Assembly (NCBI GenBank): GCA_017484065.1
Contig: JAFUTX010000013.1
Location: 21,137 to 85,136 of the forward strand
Length of the DNA stretch: 64,000 nucleotides
Source: Bacilli bacterium
Lineage (GTDB): Bacteria; Bacillota_I; Bacilli_A; RF39; UBA660
Direction: 5' to 3'
A program made the position numbers and the translations under genes. The notes below the pieces were generated by a model, which worked only from the letters and a program-made list of their open reading frames with translations, did no database searches and was not told the DNA's origin. Below, one piece after another: positions 45,324 through 53,822 of this stretch; position 1 is the stretch's first letter, and the number at the start of each line of letters is the position of its first letter.

Positions 45324-45371
45324 TCAAACAGTTTATATTAGTTTTATTTTCATTCATTTGGATCAATTTCT
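45324..45371 (-). repeat. rbgA 5'-end repeat R6 (outermost)
   Basis: The copy has GATCC, ATG, NENKTNINC (Trp codon changed, AACTGTTTGAC) and a decayed ribosome binding site (AAGAAATTGATCC). It is the most eroded copy and the farthest from rbgA. Confidence 0.75.
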
Positions 45372-45448
45372 TTTTAAAATCATTAAAAATATATCATATT
45401 ATTTTATAATTTGAAGTATTTTATGTCCCTTATTCTGGTATAGTTTCT

Positions 45449-45626
45449 TTTCTCTTTCAAATTCAACTTGCTCCAAGCAATTGCCACATAAATTTTTTAA
45501 TAAGTTCTCTTTACTTTTTAATATGTATTGTGAATACCAAGCCAATTATAATCTTCATCATTATAATGATACACCTTAGCATTTCTTCCTAAATAACTAT
45601 AATCAATATTATTAGAATGTAAATAT
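45449..45626 (-). pseudogene. Decayed copy of the gene at 41680 (5' part)
   Basis: About 175 bp are closely similar to 42033-42235 (the N-terminal third of the gene at 41680), including the CGNC region and YSQYILKSKENLL-type sequence. Small deletions (for example near 45543) break the frame, and the rest of the gene is absent. It lies just outside the outermost rbgA repeat, next to the acyltransferase gene. Confidence 0.7.
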
Positions 45627-45627
45627 T

Positions 45628-47808
45628 CTAATCTATCTTTAAACTTTCCAATACAACTTTTACTAGTTCTTTATTCCCTTTATCAGTTAAATGAATATCA
45701 TCTACTGATAGATAATTTTTATTACTATTTAAGTTATTAGAAAAATCTATAATATTAATATTTTCGTTATTTATCTTTATATTATTAAAAATATTAACTA
45801 TATATATTTTATACTCTTCATAATCTTCCAATAATTTTTCTAATTCTTTATCGTCTATCTTTATAGATTTATCAATTATAAAAACTAAATTAGATGGATA
45901 TTTATCATTTTTAATCTTTTCATCAATATTCTTTTTCAAAGACGTATAAGAGTATTCTTTATCAGTAATAAAATCTGAATTATTAAATCTATTAGATAAA
46001 TCATTATATATGCCTAATAACACTTCATTACCGATAAATGTTACTTTACTCTTTTCTTTAGCCGCGTATTCCTCTATTTTTTGTTCTTTTTCTTTATTAG
46101 CTTCTTTTAAATAATCTTGATATATATAGTTAAATACCACCTCAGCATAAGCTTTACATCCTTTAACTGATGGATGAACACCATCATGCGTTATGTATTC
46201 TGGATGAGCCGAAGCAACGCTTACCCAATCAATTATATGTATATTACTATATCTTTTAGCTGCTTCTTCTAAACTAGGATTAAAGGTAGGATAATCTGGG
46301 TTAGTAGCATTTAGCCAATAAACTCTTCTATTACCAAGAGTTTCCATAATACTATCTTTACATTTTTGATTACATTGCCCATTAGTACCTACATTTAATA
46401 AGACCACATCACTTAACATATTATTACTCTTTAATTCAGCTAATACATTATTAGCTTGTCTTTCAGTTCTATTTATTAAACCATCAAAATAACTATTAGG
46501 AAATACTTTATATAAATCTCTAACTGTCATTTCCATTATTGAATCTCCCACTCCAGTGATTCTTAGATTTCTAACAGTTTCTTTTAACTTTTCTTCATCA
46601 GTAGTTAAACCACTTAAAACAGCATTCATTTCTTCATTTTCTTTTTCTCTATTTGCTTTTATTTCTTTTTGTTTTTTTAATATTAATTCTCTATTTTCAT
46701 TTAATTGATTTTCTAAAGCCTTGATATCTTTTGTATAATCTTTTGCTATTATATATTTATAAAATCCAAATAAAGCAAGAATTAATATAAATATTTTTAA
46801 AATATACTTTTTATTTTGCCTACTAAGATGCATTATACAAGATAAAACAAAAGTAATAATAAATACCAGAATTATTCTAATAAAGCTTGGGATATTTATA
46901 TTTTGGACAATAAATATAACTGGATATTGAATTAAATATATTTCATAACTTAATATAGATAATAGATTAATAACCTTTTTAGTCTTTATATGATAATTTA
47001 TACCATAATCTATTAATCTCATACTTATTAATGTAATAACAATCATACTAATTCCAAAGAAAGAGGAATTAACTCCAATAAAAATATTAAATAAAATAAG
47101 TACTATCATATAAAAATTAAATAATAAACTAATAGTTTTATGATTATTAATTATTAATGGACGATAATATTTATGCAAGAATCCTAAAAATACTCCAACC
47201 ATAAGGGAATATAATCTAGCAAAAGTAGAATAATAACCATACATAACATTACCATTTTTTACCAACTTATAAAAGAATACAGAACTTATTATTGATATTA
47301 ATAATAATACTAATAAAGATATTAACTTACTTGTTTTCTTACTTATTTTTTCTATTGCTAAATAAATGAATGGAAATAATACTTCAAATTGAATTAGTAT
47401 AGCAATATACCAGAAATGTATAAATGGTGATGATATATGCCTAACAAAATAATCTAAATTAGCATTTAATTGCCAGTAATTATTATAGCCAAATAATACT
47501 GAGGTTGTCTCAGGTTTAAGATTTAACCACTTTATATTAGGTATAAAACTAATTACGCTAATTGAAATAAAAGTTACTATTATTAATGGTAAATAGATTT
47601 TTTTAAATCTGCTTATATAATACTTTTTTAAAGATATTTCTTTTTTATTACTTAATGAAGTTACAGCTAAATACCCACTAAGCACAAAAAAGGTACATAC
47701 AGATAAATATCCACCCTTTAGTAAGCCTAAATGATATAAAAGAATCATTAAACAACATATAGCTCTTATTAAATCAAAACTTTTATAATGTACTTTTTTT
47801 GATATCAC
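45628..47808 (-). CDS. OatA-like acyltransferase with SGNH domains
   Basis: The GTG start at 47808 has AGGAG 9 nt upstream. Residues 1-345 are an acyltransferase-3 membrane domain (KSFDLIRAICCLMILLYHLG; FFVLSGYLAV), ten or so helices. A charged linker (about 360-400) leads to an extracellular SGNH esterase-like domain at about 410-560 (VGDSIMEM, LNVGTNGQ, HDGVHPSVKG). A second, degenerate SGNH-like module closes the protein (GNEVLLG in place of GDS, VDDIHLTDKG). OatA enzymes O-acetylate peptidoglycan or wall polymers. The 5' neighbour genes are accessory. Confidence 0.88.
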   Translation of the reverse strand: MISKKVHYKSFDLIRAICCLMILLYHLGLLKGGYLSVCTFFVLSGYLAVTSLSNKKEISLKKYYISRFKKIYLPLIIVTFISISVISFIPNIKWLNLKPETTSVLFGYNNYWQLNANLDYFVRHISSPFIHFWYIAILIQFEVLFPFIYLAIEKISKKTSKLISLLVLLLISIISSVFFYKLVKNGNVMYGYYSTFARLYSLMVGVFLGFLHKYYRPLIINNHKTISLLFNFYMIVLILFNIFIGVNSSFFGISMIVITLISMRLIDYGINYHIKTKKVINLLSILSYEIYLIQYPVIFIVQNINIPSFIRIILVFIITFVLSCIMHLSRQNKKYILKIFILILALFGFYKYIIAKDYTKDIKALENQLNENRELILKKQKEIKANREKENEEMNAVLSGLTTDEEKLKETVRNLRITGVGDSIMEMTVRDLYKVFPNSYFDGLINRTERQANNVLAELKSNNMLSDVVLLNVGTNGQCNQKCKDSIMETLGNRRVYWLNATNPDYPTFNPSLEEAAKRYSNIHIIDWVSVASAHPEYITHDGVHPSVKGCKAYAEVVFNYIYQDYLKEANKEKEQKIEEYAAKEKSKVTFIGNEVLLGIYNDLSNRFNNSDFITDKEYSYTSLKKNIDEKIKNDKYPSNLVFIIDKSIKIDDKELEKLLEDYEEYKIYIVNIFNNIKINNENINIIDFSNNLNSNKNYLSVDDIHLTDKGNKELVKVVLESLKID

Positions 47809-47842
47809 AACGCAACACTCCTAAAGTAATTATAACACTTTT

Positions 47843-48616
47843 TTATTGTTTTTTATAATAAACTACTTCGTTATTTATCTTTTTATATTCTTGATAATCA
47901 TGTTTTTTTATAAAATTAATTAATTCATTATTATTATCATTAACCGTTAAATAGATATAATCAATATTATTATTCATTGCTATTTGATCAACTAACTCTA
48001 AATATAAGGAACCTATACCTCTATTTTTATCATTAACTATTAACGTTCTAATTTTTATAATGTTACCTTCAAAATCAAATTGTTGAGAATCAGTCTCATT
48101 TATTTTAAGCATAAGTATAGAAGTTATTTTATTTTTACCTTCTGTATAAAATACATCTACTTTATTTAATATCATTTTATTCAACCAAGTATCGAAATTA
48201 TCATAACTATTTCTTAACTCATTAAATAAACTATTATTAGTATCAATATTTTTTATTGAAGTACAATTTACAATATTACTTTTATCTAACTTAATAGCAA
48301 CTACCCCATATTTATTTTGTTTTGCTATGGGATAAAACTTTTCTAAATCATTTAATAATTCATTTTTTGATATATCTTTATCAGCTAAATAATAATTATC
48401 AATATCATTTAATAAATCACTAAAATTATCATAATATATTAAGTCTTTAACTTTAAGAATCATTTTATCTTCTAATAATGGTTCTTTTTGGAACTCTAAG
48501 AAGTCTCCTACTTTAATATTTCTTCTTTTTTCATCATTTAATCTTATTTCATATTCTTTAGTTCCTAACTTAATATAATTAAAATACTGTTCTTGTAATT
48601 TCATTACATGTATCAT
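47843..48616 (-). CDS. ASCH domain fused to GNAT acetyltransferase
   Basis: The 257-residue protein has an N-terminal ASCH/PUA-like domain (MKLQEQYFNYIKLGTKEYEIRLNDEKRR, VGDFLEF; residues 1-105), the nucleotide- or RNA-binding fold, and a C-terminal GNAT domain (residues about 135-257: IIKIRTLIVNDKNRGIGSLYLELV). Each is known alone; the fusion suggests acetylation of an RNA-bound or nucleotide-type substrate. The start (ATGA) overlaps the stop of the upstream membrane-protein gene, with GGAGG 7 nt before it. Confidence 0.82.
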   Translation of the reverse strand: MIHVMKLQEQYFNYIKLGTKEYEIRLNDEKRRNIKVGDFLEFQKEPLLEDKMILKVKDLIYYDNFSDLLNDIDNYYLADKDISKNELLNDLEKFYPIAKQNKYGVVAIKLDKSNIVNCTSIKNIDTNNSLFNELRNSYDNFDTWLNKMILNKVDVFYTEGKNKITSILMLKINETDSQQFDFEGNIIKIRTLIVNDKNRGIGSLYLELVDQIAMNNNIDYIYLTVNDNNNELINFIKKHDYQEYKKINNEVVYYKKQ

Positions 48617-49296
48617 TTAGTAACCTCCACTTGTTTATTAGAACTATTTATTTTAAATATTGCTAAACCAATTAAATATGTAAATAATAAAATTATAGTA
48701 AATACAACAAATATTGAAGAAGTATTACCTTTTAAAAAGCCATACCAATCATATTCTAATGAAACTATTCCATTTTCTTGATGAATAAGAATATTACCTA
48801 TATAAAAAATTCCATACAATACCATAGTTGATACGCTCCATAATGTATATTTAAAACTCAATTTTGTTTTTTCAAAAATAGTAAATGAAATAAAACATAA
48901 TATCGGAACTAATAAGTGAAAAAATAAATTAGAATTTTGATATAAAAACCAAAAGTGTTTGCCAAAAGATGGAGCTAAATAAAATAGCGTCACTAAAAAC
49001 GTTAAAGATACTGCTACTGTACTAATGTATTTTAGTATATATACAAACTTTGGTATTGTATTTATTCTTTTCTTTAAAACTAAGCATTCATATACAACAA
49101 ATAACAATGATGTAATTCCAGCTAAAATATTAGAATCAACTGTATAATATTTTAATGCTGATAATCCTGTTGAAGTTAAGATTTTAGTATCTGCCATAAA
49201 ATTAAATCCTGTTATCATAAATATAATTCCTAATAAAACCATAATAAATATTATTGTATTAAGTACTAATGAAATTACTAAATTATTCTTATTCAT
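48613..49296 (-). CDS. Pr6Pr-type six-helix membrane protein
   Basis: The 227-residue protein has six evenly spaced hydrophobic helices. It has the motifs YYTVDSNILAGITSLLFVVYE and HLLVPILCFISF near helix 4, and LEYDWYGFLKG, matching the Pr6Pr (FAR-17a-like) membrane family. Function in bacteria is unknown. It overlaps the ASCH-GNAT gene by 4 bp. Confidence 0.72.
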   Translation of the reverse strand: MNKNNLVISLVLNTIIFIMVLLGIIFMITGFNFMADTKILTSTGLSALKYYTVDSNILAGITSLLFVVYECLVLKKRINTIPKFVYILKYISTVAVSLTFLVTLFYLAPSFGKHFWFLYQNSNLFFHLLVPILCFISFTIFEKTKLSFKYTLWSVSTMVLYGIFYIGNILIHQENGIVSLEYDWYGFLKGNTSSIFVVFTIILLFTYLIGLAIFKINSSNKQVEVTK

Positions 49297-49351
49297 ATAA
49301 TCTACTTCCTTTTTTATCTATCATATAAAACTATTATAATATAAAATAATT

Positions 49352-49376
49352 AAAAAAAGTAGATTATTCATCTACT
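49352..49376 (-). terminator. Terminator of the gene at 49390
   Basis: On the minus strand, AGTAGAT/ATCTACT form a 7-bp stem with a 5-nt loop, followed by seven T. Confidence 0.75.
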
Positions 49377-49389
49377 ATTAAACTAAATA

Positions 49390-50502
49390 TTATTTTATAA
49401 GTCTTTTAGGATTACTTAATAACTTATCTCTTAATGCAATAATATCACTTTCAGTTACTACGATAAATCCTTGTTCATTATATGTATTAAATTCATTATC
49501 ATTTATTACTATTGGATTATTACTAATTACTTTAAATTCATTTAAGTTAATATTACCTAAATTAACATTAATATTAATTTGTTCACCAATTAAAGCTGAA
49601 CTATCTATCTCTAGGCCATCTGCTAAAATATCAATATTATTACCATAAATATAAGTGTTTAATAATTCCAATGTTTGACTATCAATATTAACATTGTAAT
49701 TATTTGTATTAACAATACTAGTTTTATTAAATAAAGTATCATTACTCTTAAAGTTTATGTTACCTTTTAATAATGAATCAACAACTTGAATATTTTGAGA
49801 TTTGTTAATATCAAATCTATCATTACTTTCTAGCACTTGATTATTAATATTTACATTATCACTATTAATAATTACTTTATCACTTTTAATATATCCTTGA
49901 GATATAAATGCATTTTCTGTATTTTTTCTTTTACCTATTTCTGCAACTTTATTGCAAACTCTTAAATCAGTTAAAGAAATATTTTTACCTTCTAATAATA
50001 AATTACTATTTTTATTTAGTTTATTAATTACAAGACTTTCAGCATTAAAATCTATTTTAGATACACAAGAACTATTAGCATTAAGGACAAAAAATTTGCT
50101 ATCACCATTAATAGATGATATTTTATCTTTATGATTTAGATCTATATGAACATTATTACAATAATATAAAGATAAATTATTAAATACTGTAGCATCAAAT
50201 GTAGGTTTAATAATATCTACATCTCCATTTTTAATTTCTAAATAATATCTAAAACTATCGTTTTTAAAAACTAATTTTGACTTTGGCTTATTAATAACTG
50301 ATAAAGGACGTTTAATATCAATTCCTTTAATAGTTAGTCTATTAACATCATCATCTAAAACACATTCAGTATAAGCAACACTGCTACCTGATATTTGTCC
50401 ACGCTTGAATACATTGTAATTATGGAATAAATCAAATTGAGCTAGTCCAACTTTATAATCACTATTATCCTTACTATATTTTATATAACTACTACTTTTC
50501 AT
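49390..50502 (-). CDS. Repetitive beta-rich hypothetical protein
   Basis: The 370-residue protein has no signal peptide or membrane helix, and no family that I recognise. Short beta-strand units with Asn/Ile/Val alternation recur at about 20-residue intervals (SDKVIINSDNVNINN, LKGNINFKSNDTL, NTYIYGNNIDILADG, LIGEQININVNLG). This pattern fits a right-handed beta-helix or a bactofilin-like stack. It is 12 bp downstream of lepB, suggesting the same transcript. Confidence 0.6.
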   Translation of the reverse strand: MKSSSYIKYSKDNSDYKVGLAQFDLFHNYNVFKRGQISGSSVAYTECVLDDDVNRLTIKGIDIKRPLSVINKPKSKLVFKNDSFRYYLEIKNGDVDIIKPTFDATVFNNLSLYYCNNVHIDLNHKDKISSINGDSKFFVLNANSSCVSKIDFNAESLVINKLNKNSNLLLEGKNISLTDLRVCNKVAEIGKRKNTENAFISQGYIKSDKVIINSDNVNINNQVLESNDRFDINKSQNIQVVDSLLKGNINFKSNDTLFNKTSIVNTNNYNVNIDSQTLELLNTYIYGNNIDILADGLEIDSSALIGEQININVNLGNINLNEFKVISNNPIVINDNEFNTYNEQGFIVVTESDIIALRDKLLSNPKRLIK

Positions 50503-50514
50503 TTTCTTTCAACC

Positions 50515-50991
50515 TCACCCTTTTATACTTCCAAACGGAAATATTGAATAAATTATTCGACCAGAAATATTATCTTTTTTAACAGCTCCAATACTTCTAC
50601 TATCTAGAGAAATAATACGGTTATCCCCTAAAACAAAGTATTCATCTTTACCCAATTTAACTTCTGCAAAATCATTAGTTACACCATAGCCATAATCATC
50701 TGCTATAGCTTTACCATCTATATATACTTTATTATCTTTAACCTTAATGTTTTCGCCTGGAAGTCCATACACTCTTTTTATTAAATGGTCGCTATTACTA
50801 GCTCTTTTTAATACTACTACATCATATCTATCAATATCACTTAACTTATTAAGTAAAAGTATTTCACTACCTTCAAAGGTTGGATACATTGATTGACCTG
50901 ATACTTTAACTGGAGTAATAATAAAAGAACGAATTAATACAACTATTAATATAGCTATTAAATAAGGATATATTTCTTTTAATAATTTCAT
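50515..50991 (-). CDS. lepB: Signal peptidase I
   Basis: The 158-residue enzyme has one N-terminal membrane helix. Catalytic Ser lies in VSGQSMYPTF and Lys in YDVVVLKRASNSDHLIKRVYGLPGE; the GDNR box (FVLGDNRIISLDSRSIGAV) follows. It is a short type I peptidase as in Gram-positives, with a Ser-Lys dyad rather than the Ser-His of ER/SipW-type peptidases. The SipW-type substrates at 11.8-17.3 kb and 30.1 kb may therefore need another peptidase. Confidence 0.95.
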   Translation of the reverse strand: MKLLKEIYPYLIAILIVVLIRSFIITPVKVSGQSMYPTFEGSEILLLNKLSDIDRYDVVVLKRASNSDHLIKRVYGLPGENIKVKDNKVYIDGKAIADDYGYGVTNDFAEVKLGKDEYFVLGDNRIISLDSRSIGAVKKDNISGRIIYSIFPFGSIKG

Positions 50992-51027
50992 AAATTATCA
51001 CCTTTCAAAAAAATTAAGGGGTTAACC

Positions 51028-51369
51028 TTAATTTCTTTCTGGAACTTTATAATCTTTACGCATTCCTTTAATAAAGCTAAGATTAGCTCTTCTAACTTTA
51101 CCTTTTCTTACAACTACAATTTTATCAATAGTTGGGGCATTAACTGGATATATTTTAGTAACTCCAATTCCACCACTTTTCTTTCTTACTGAAACAGTTT
51201 TACCAATACTTCCACCAGTAATATTTACTACTAATCCTTCAAAAGATTGGATTCTGCTTTTCTTTCCTTCATTAATCCATGCATCTACTCTAATAGTATC
51301 TCCTACACGGAATTCAGGAATATCTTTTCTTACATGTTTAGCATTAATTTTATCTACTAAATTTGCCAT
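51028..51369 (-). CDS. rplS: 50S ribosomal protein L19
   Basis: The 113-residue protein is a clear match: DKINAKHVRKDIPEFRVGDTIRV, SRIQSFEGLVV, GIGVTKIYPVNAPTIDKIVVVRKGKVRRANL. It sits at the 30S-50S interface. Here it stands apart from rimM/trmD, its usual partners, and precedes lepB by 36 bp. Confidence 0.97.
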   Translation of the reverse strand: MANLVDKINAKHVRKDIPEFRVGDTIRVDAWINEGKKSRIQSFEGLVVNITGGSIGKTVSVRKKSGGIGVTKIYPVNAPTIDKIVVVRKGKVRRANLSFIKGMRKDYKVPERN

Positions 51370-51443
51370 ACGATTTTTCCTTTCTATATATTTATTTTGT
51401 CGTAATCATAAGAATAATCTAAGCGGATTACTTTATTTATAAA

Positions 51444-51731
51444 TTAATTAGCTTCGTATACACTAGCTTTCTTTTTATCTCTACCTAATCTTTCAAAACG
51501 AACAATACCATCTATTTTTGCAAATAATGTATGATCTTTACCCATTCCTACATTAGCTCCTGGATAAATTTTTGTTCCTCTTTGACGATATATAATGCTT
51601 CCAGCACTAATAAATTCTCCGTCACTAGCTTTAGCACCTAAACGACGACCTCTTGAGTCACGGCCATTATCTGTAGAAGATTGTCCCTTTTTATGAGCTA
51701 ATAATTGGATATTAAGTCTCAAAAATTTCAT
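51444..51731 (-). CDS. rpmA: 50S ribosomal protein L27 with cleavable N-terminus
   Basis: The 95-residue protein has the Firmicutes-type extension [17 protein letters not shown]. The motif before AHKKG is the site cleaved by the Prp protease, whose gene is next door. The core ([34 protein letters not shown]) reaches the peptidyl transferase centre. The cleavage is essential in relatives. Confidence 0.97.
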   Translation of the reverse strand: MKFLRLNIQLLAHKKGQSSTDNGRDSRGRRLGAKASDGEFISAGSIIYRQRGTKIYPGANVGMGKDHTLFAKIDGIVRFERLGRDKKKASVYEAN

Positions 51732-51741
51732 AACTTGCCTC

Positions 51742-52035
51742 CTAACATATTTTAATATTTTTTTTATAAGTTTCTGATAGCTCAGTAAGTAAATTCATCA
51801 TATTGCGAATTAATATACGAGTTTCTCTTGTATCTTTTTTTACTTCAATTACAATTTTACCAGATATAGCTTCATAATATATAGCATCATTATCAAACGA
51901 TAAGATTGCATTAATCGTAGTAGTTACAATACTAGTAACACTTGCACAAACTATATCTTTACCATAATCATCATATAAGGCATGACCACTTATGGTAATA
52001 TTTTTATTATCTTTTGAACAAACAACTTTAATCAT
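51742..52035 (-). CDS. prp: Ribosomal-processing cysteine protease Prp
   Basis: The 97-residue protein (YsxB family) has [21 protein letters not shown] with the catalytic His and Cys. It removes the N-terminal extension of L27 before ribosome assembly. It starts exactly at the L21 stop and sits between rplU and rpmA, the conserved Firmicutes order. Confidence 0.95.
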   Translation of the reverse strand: MIKVVCSKDNKNITISGHALYDDYGKDIVCASVTSIVTTTINAILSFDNDAIYYEAISGKIVIEVKKDTRETRILIRNMMNLLTELSETYKKNIKIC

Positions 52036-52337
52036 TATTTAACTTCAATCTTTTTAACAGCTAATTTAGTATAAGGTTGTCTATGTCCTTGTTTACGACG
52101 ATATTTTTTCTTTGGTTTATATTTGAACACGATAATCTTTTTGTTCTTACCATGTTTTTCAACAGTACAAGTAACTTTTGCTCCCTTTACAGTAGGATTA
52201 CCAACTTTACCATCTACATATAAAACTTCATCAAAAACTACTTCACTACCTGCTTCGTTATCTAATTTTTCAACATAGATAACATCACCTTCAGAAACAT
52301 AATATTGTTTTCCACCAGTTACGAATATAGCTTTCAT
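52035..52337 (-). CDS. rplU: 50S ribosomal protein L21
   Basis: The 100-residue protein has [25 protein letters not shown] and [14 protein letters not shown], which are typical. It is the first gene of the L21-Prp-L27 operon, preceded by AAAGGAGG, a structured leader and a consensus promoter. Confidence 0.97.
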   Translation of the reverse strand: MKAIFVTGGKQYYVSEGDVIYVEKLDNEAGSEVVFDEVLYVDGKVGNPTVKGAKVTCTVEKHGKNKKIIVFKYKPKKKYRRKQGHRQPYTKLAVKKIEVK

Positions 52338-52344
52338 CTACATA

Positions 52345-52440
52345 CCTCCTTTATATATTTTAAGACGCGCCTTTAAGGTACTAAATAAATTAGTTTATCA
52401 AACCTTTTTAGAGCGGTTTTTCAGGAAAGCCCTTCAAACG
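52345..52440 (-). promoter_or_regulatory. L21 leader (autoregulatory mRNA element)
   Basis: The approximately 95-nt leader between promoter and rplU contains GC-rich blocks able to pair (AAAGGCGCGTCTT, TTGAAGGGCTTTCC, GAAAAACCGCTC), unusual in this AT-rich sequence. Position and composition fit the Firmicutes L21 ribosomal-protein leader, which is thought to bind L21 or L27. Assignment rests on context, not on a covariance model. Confidence 0.6.
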
Positions 52441-52446
52441 TGTTTA

Positions 52447-52475
52447 ATTGTACCAAAAATCACGGCTAATGTCAA
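52447..52475 (-). promoter_or_regulatory. Promoter of the rplU-prp-rpmA operon
   Basis: On the minus strand, TTGACA (52470-52475) and TACAAT (52447-52452) have exactly 17-nt spacing. It is among the best sigma-A matches in the window. Confidence 0.8.
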
Positions 52476-52478
52476 TTA

Positions 52479-53468
52479 TTATCTAACTAAAGATAAAGTT
52501 TTATTATCTTTAGTTGAAATAATATCTATCAAATTTTCTATTTCAGTATTATTGTTATATTTTTCAATAATATCTTTATTATTTAAAATAAAATCTTTAA
52601 TAATACTTATATTATTACAATCATTATAATTATCAGAAATATAACTTGTCATATTACTTTTTAATTCGTTATAATCATTTTCATTAATTGAAACAGTATT
52701 ATTATTAATCATAATACTATATTTATCAGTTGTATCTTTCTTTAATGAAATATATAATTCATTACTTTCTTTATCATCATATTTATAATCTATAGATTCT
52801 GTGTTATTACAGTAGTTATTGAATTTAGTCATACTAATAATATAATTATCATTAGCTAATTTATTAGATACATAATTGTATTCTATTTCATTATTATCAT
52901 TAAATTCATAATTAATATGTAATGTTGTTTTATTATCATTATTATTTATATGATAAATAGTTAAATTTTTATTTTCTTTTTTATTATCATTTAATACAAA
53001 ACTATAATCAAATGTTACTCTATCACTATAATCAATTTCAAAGTCATCAGTTAATTTATATAAACTTGCATGATTATATTGTTCATTATTATCGCCATAG
53101 TTTTTAATTAATCCATCACTAATTGTATATAGTTGGGAATTATCATAATAATTTGCAATTTCTTCTATTTTGTTATTCAAATAGTCATTATTTAATAACT
53201 CACTATCCATTTCTAAATATTGTTGTAACAACAGTTTTAAATCAACTACATAATAATCTTTACCCTTAACTTTAACTAAAAAATCTCCTTCTGGGCTTTC
53301 TTCTAATAATGCATCTTCATATTTTTCTGTTTGTTCTTGTTTGATTTGTCTTTCAAATTCCAAAGCTTCTTTTTGCATTTCTTTTTCTTTCTTTGACATG
53401 CATCCTGATAAATTAGATAAAATAATTGATGCTATTAATAATTTTTTATATTCTTTTAATCTTGACAT
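52479..53468 (-). CDS. Putative lipoprotein
   Basis: The 329-residue protein has a lipoprotein signal (KKLLIASIILSNLSGC, lipobox LSGC with Cys about residue 23). A charged helical linker (KKEKEMQKEALEFERQIKQEQ) follows, then a long Asn/Asp/Tyr-rich beta-type domain with no family I recognise. It would be anchored on the outer face of the membrane. It reads leftward and ends next to the rplU promoter. GGGAGAC precedes the ATG. Confidence 0.8.
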   Translation of the reverse strand: MSRLKEYKKLLIASIILSNLSGCMSKKEKEMQKEALEFERQIKQEQTEKYEDALLEESPEGDFLVKVKGKDYYVVDLKLLLQQYLEMDSELLNNDYLNNKIEEIANYYDNSQLYTISDGLIKNYGDNNEQYNHASLYKLTDDFEIDYSDRVTFDYSFVLNDNKKENKNLTIYHINNNDNKTTLHINYEFNDNNEIEYNYVSNKLANDNYIISMTKFNNYCNNTESIDYKYDDKESNELYISLKKDTTDKYSIMINNNTVSINENDYNELKSNMTSYISDNYNDCNNISIIKDFILNNKDIIEKYNNNTEIENLIDIISTKDNKTLSLVR

Positions 53469-53536
53469 AAGTCTCCCTCTTTTCTTAAAGCACTAGTATT
53501 TTAAAGCAAGATCTTATTAAAGTCAAATGTTTTTGT

Positions 53537-53565
53537 TTGACAAGCGCTTAATTCTATGGTAAAGT
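53537..53565 (+). promoter_or_regulatory. Promoter of rpmB
   Basis: TTGACA (53537-53542) and TAAAGT (53560-53565) are separated by 17 nt, 40 bp before the rpmB start. Confidence 0.7.
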
Positions 53566-53604
53566 CTTAAAGAAAGCGAGAAAAATTGAAAGGTGGTATA
53601 GAAG

Positions 53605-53772
53605 ATGGCTACTAAAGTAACAACTAAAAAACCATTAACTGGAAATAAAAGAAGTCATGCTCTTAATGCAACTAAAATGAAACAAAAACCTAACTTACAA
53701 AAGAAAACTATCAATGGAGTTAAGGTAATAACTAGTGCTAGAGAAGCTAGAACTCAAGCTAAAGCTGCTTAA
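53605..53772 (+). CDS. rpmB: 50S ribosomal protein L28
   Basis: This 55-residue ORF reads MATKVTTKKPLTGNKRSHAL, then NATKMKQKPNLQK and KVITSAREARTQ. The TGNKRSHALN block and the terminal V-x-TS-AREAR are L28 hallmarks. The expected N-terminal Cys/zinc-ribbon start (for example MAKCxVCGK) is absent and replaced by KVTTKKP, as in zinc-independent (C-minus) L28. AGGTGG precedes the ATG. A monocistronic unit with its own promoter and terminator. Confidence 0.9.
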   Translation: MATKVTTKKPLTGNKRSHALNATKMKQKPNLQKKTINGVKVITSAREARTQAKAA

Positions 53773-53790
53773 TTGCAGTTTTTTTATTGT
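53763..53790 (+). terminator. Terminator of rpmB
   Basis: AAGCTGC and GCAGTTT pair (one G-T) around TTAATT, followed by T residues. It overlaps the rpmB stop codon. Confidence 0.75.
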
Positions 53791-53792
53791 CT

Positions 53793-53822
53793 AAAAAAAA
53801 GAAGAAATTTAATCTTCTTCAG
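53793..53822 (-). terminator. Terminator of ruvB
   Basis: On the minus strand, GAAGAAG pairs with TTTCTTC across the ruvB stop codon, followed by eight T. Confidence 0.65.

Noticed and set aside
38725..45371. An integron with attC sites
   Set aside because: The junction repeats are copies of the rbgA start with no attC-like inverted structure, and no integron integrase is visible.
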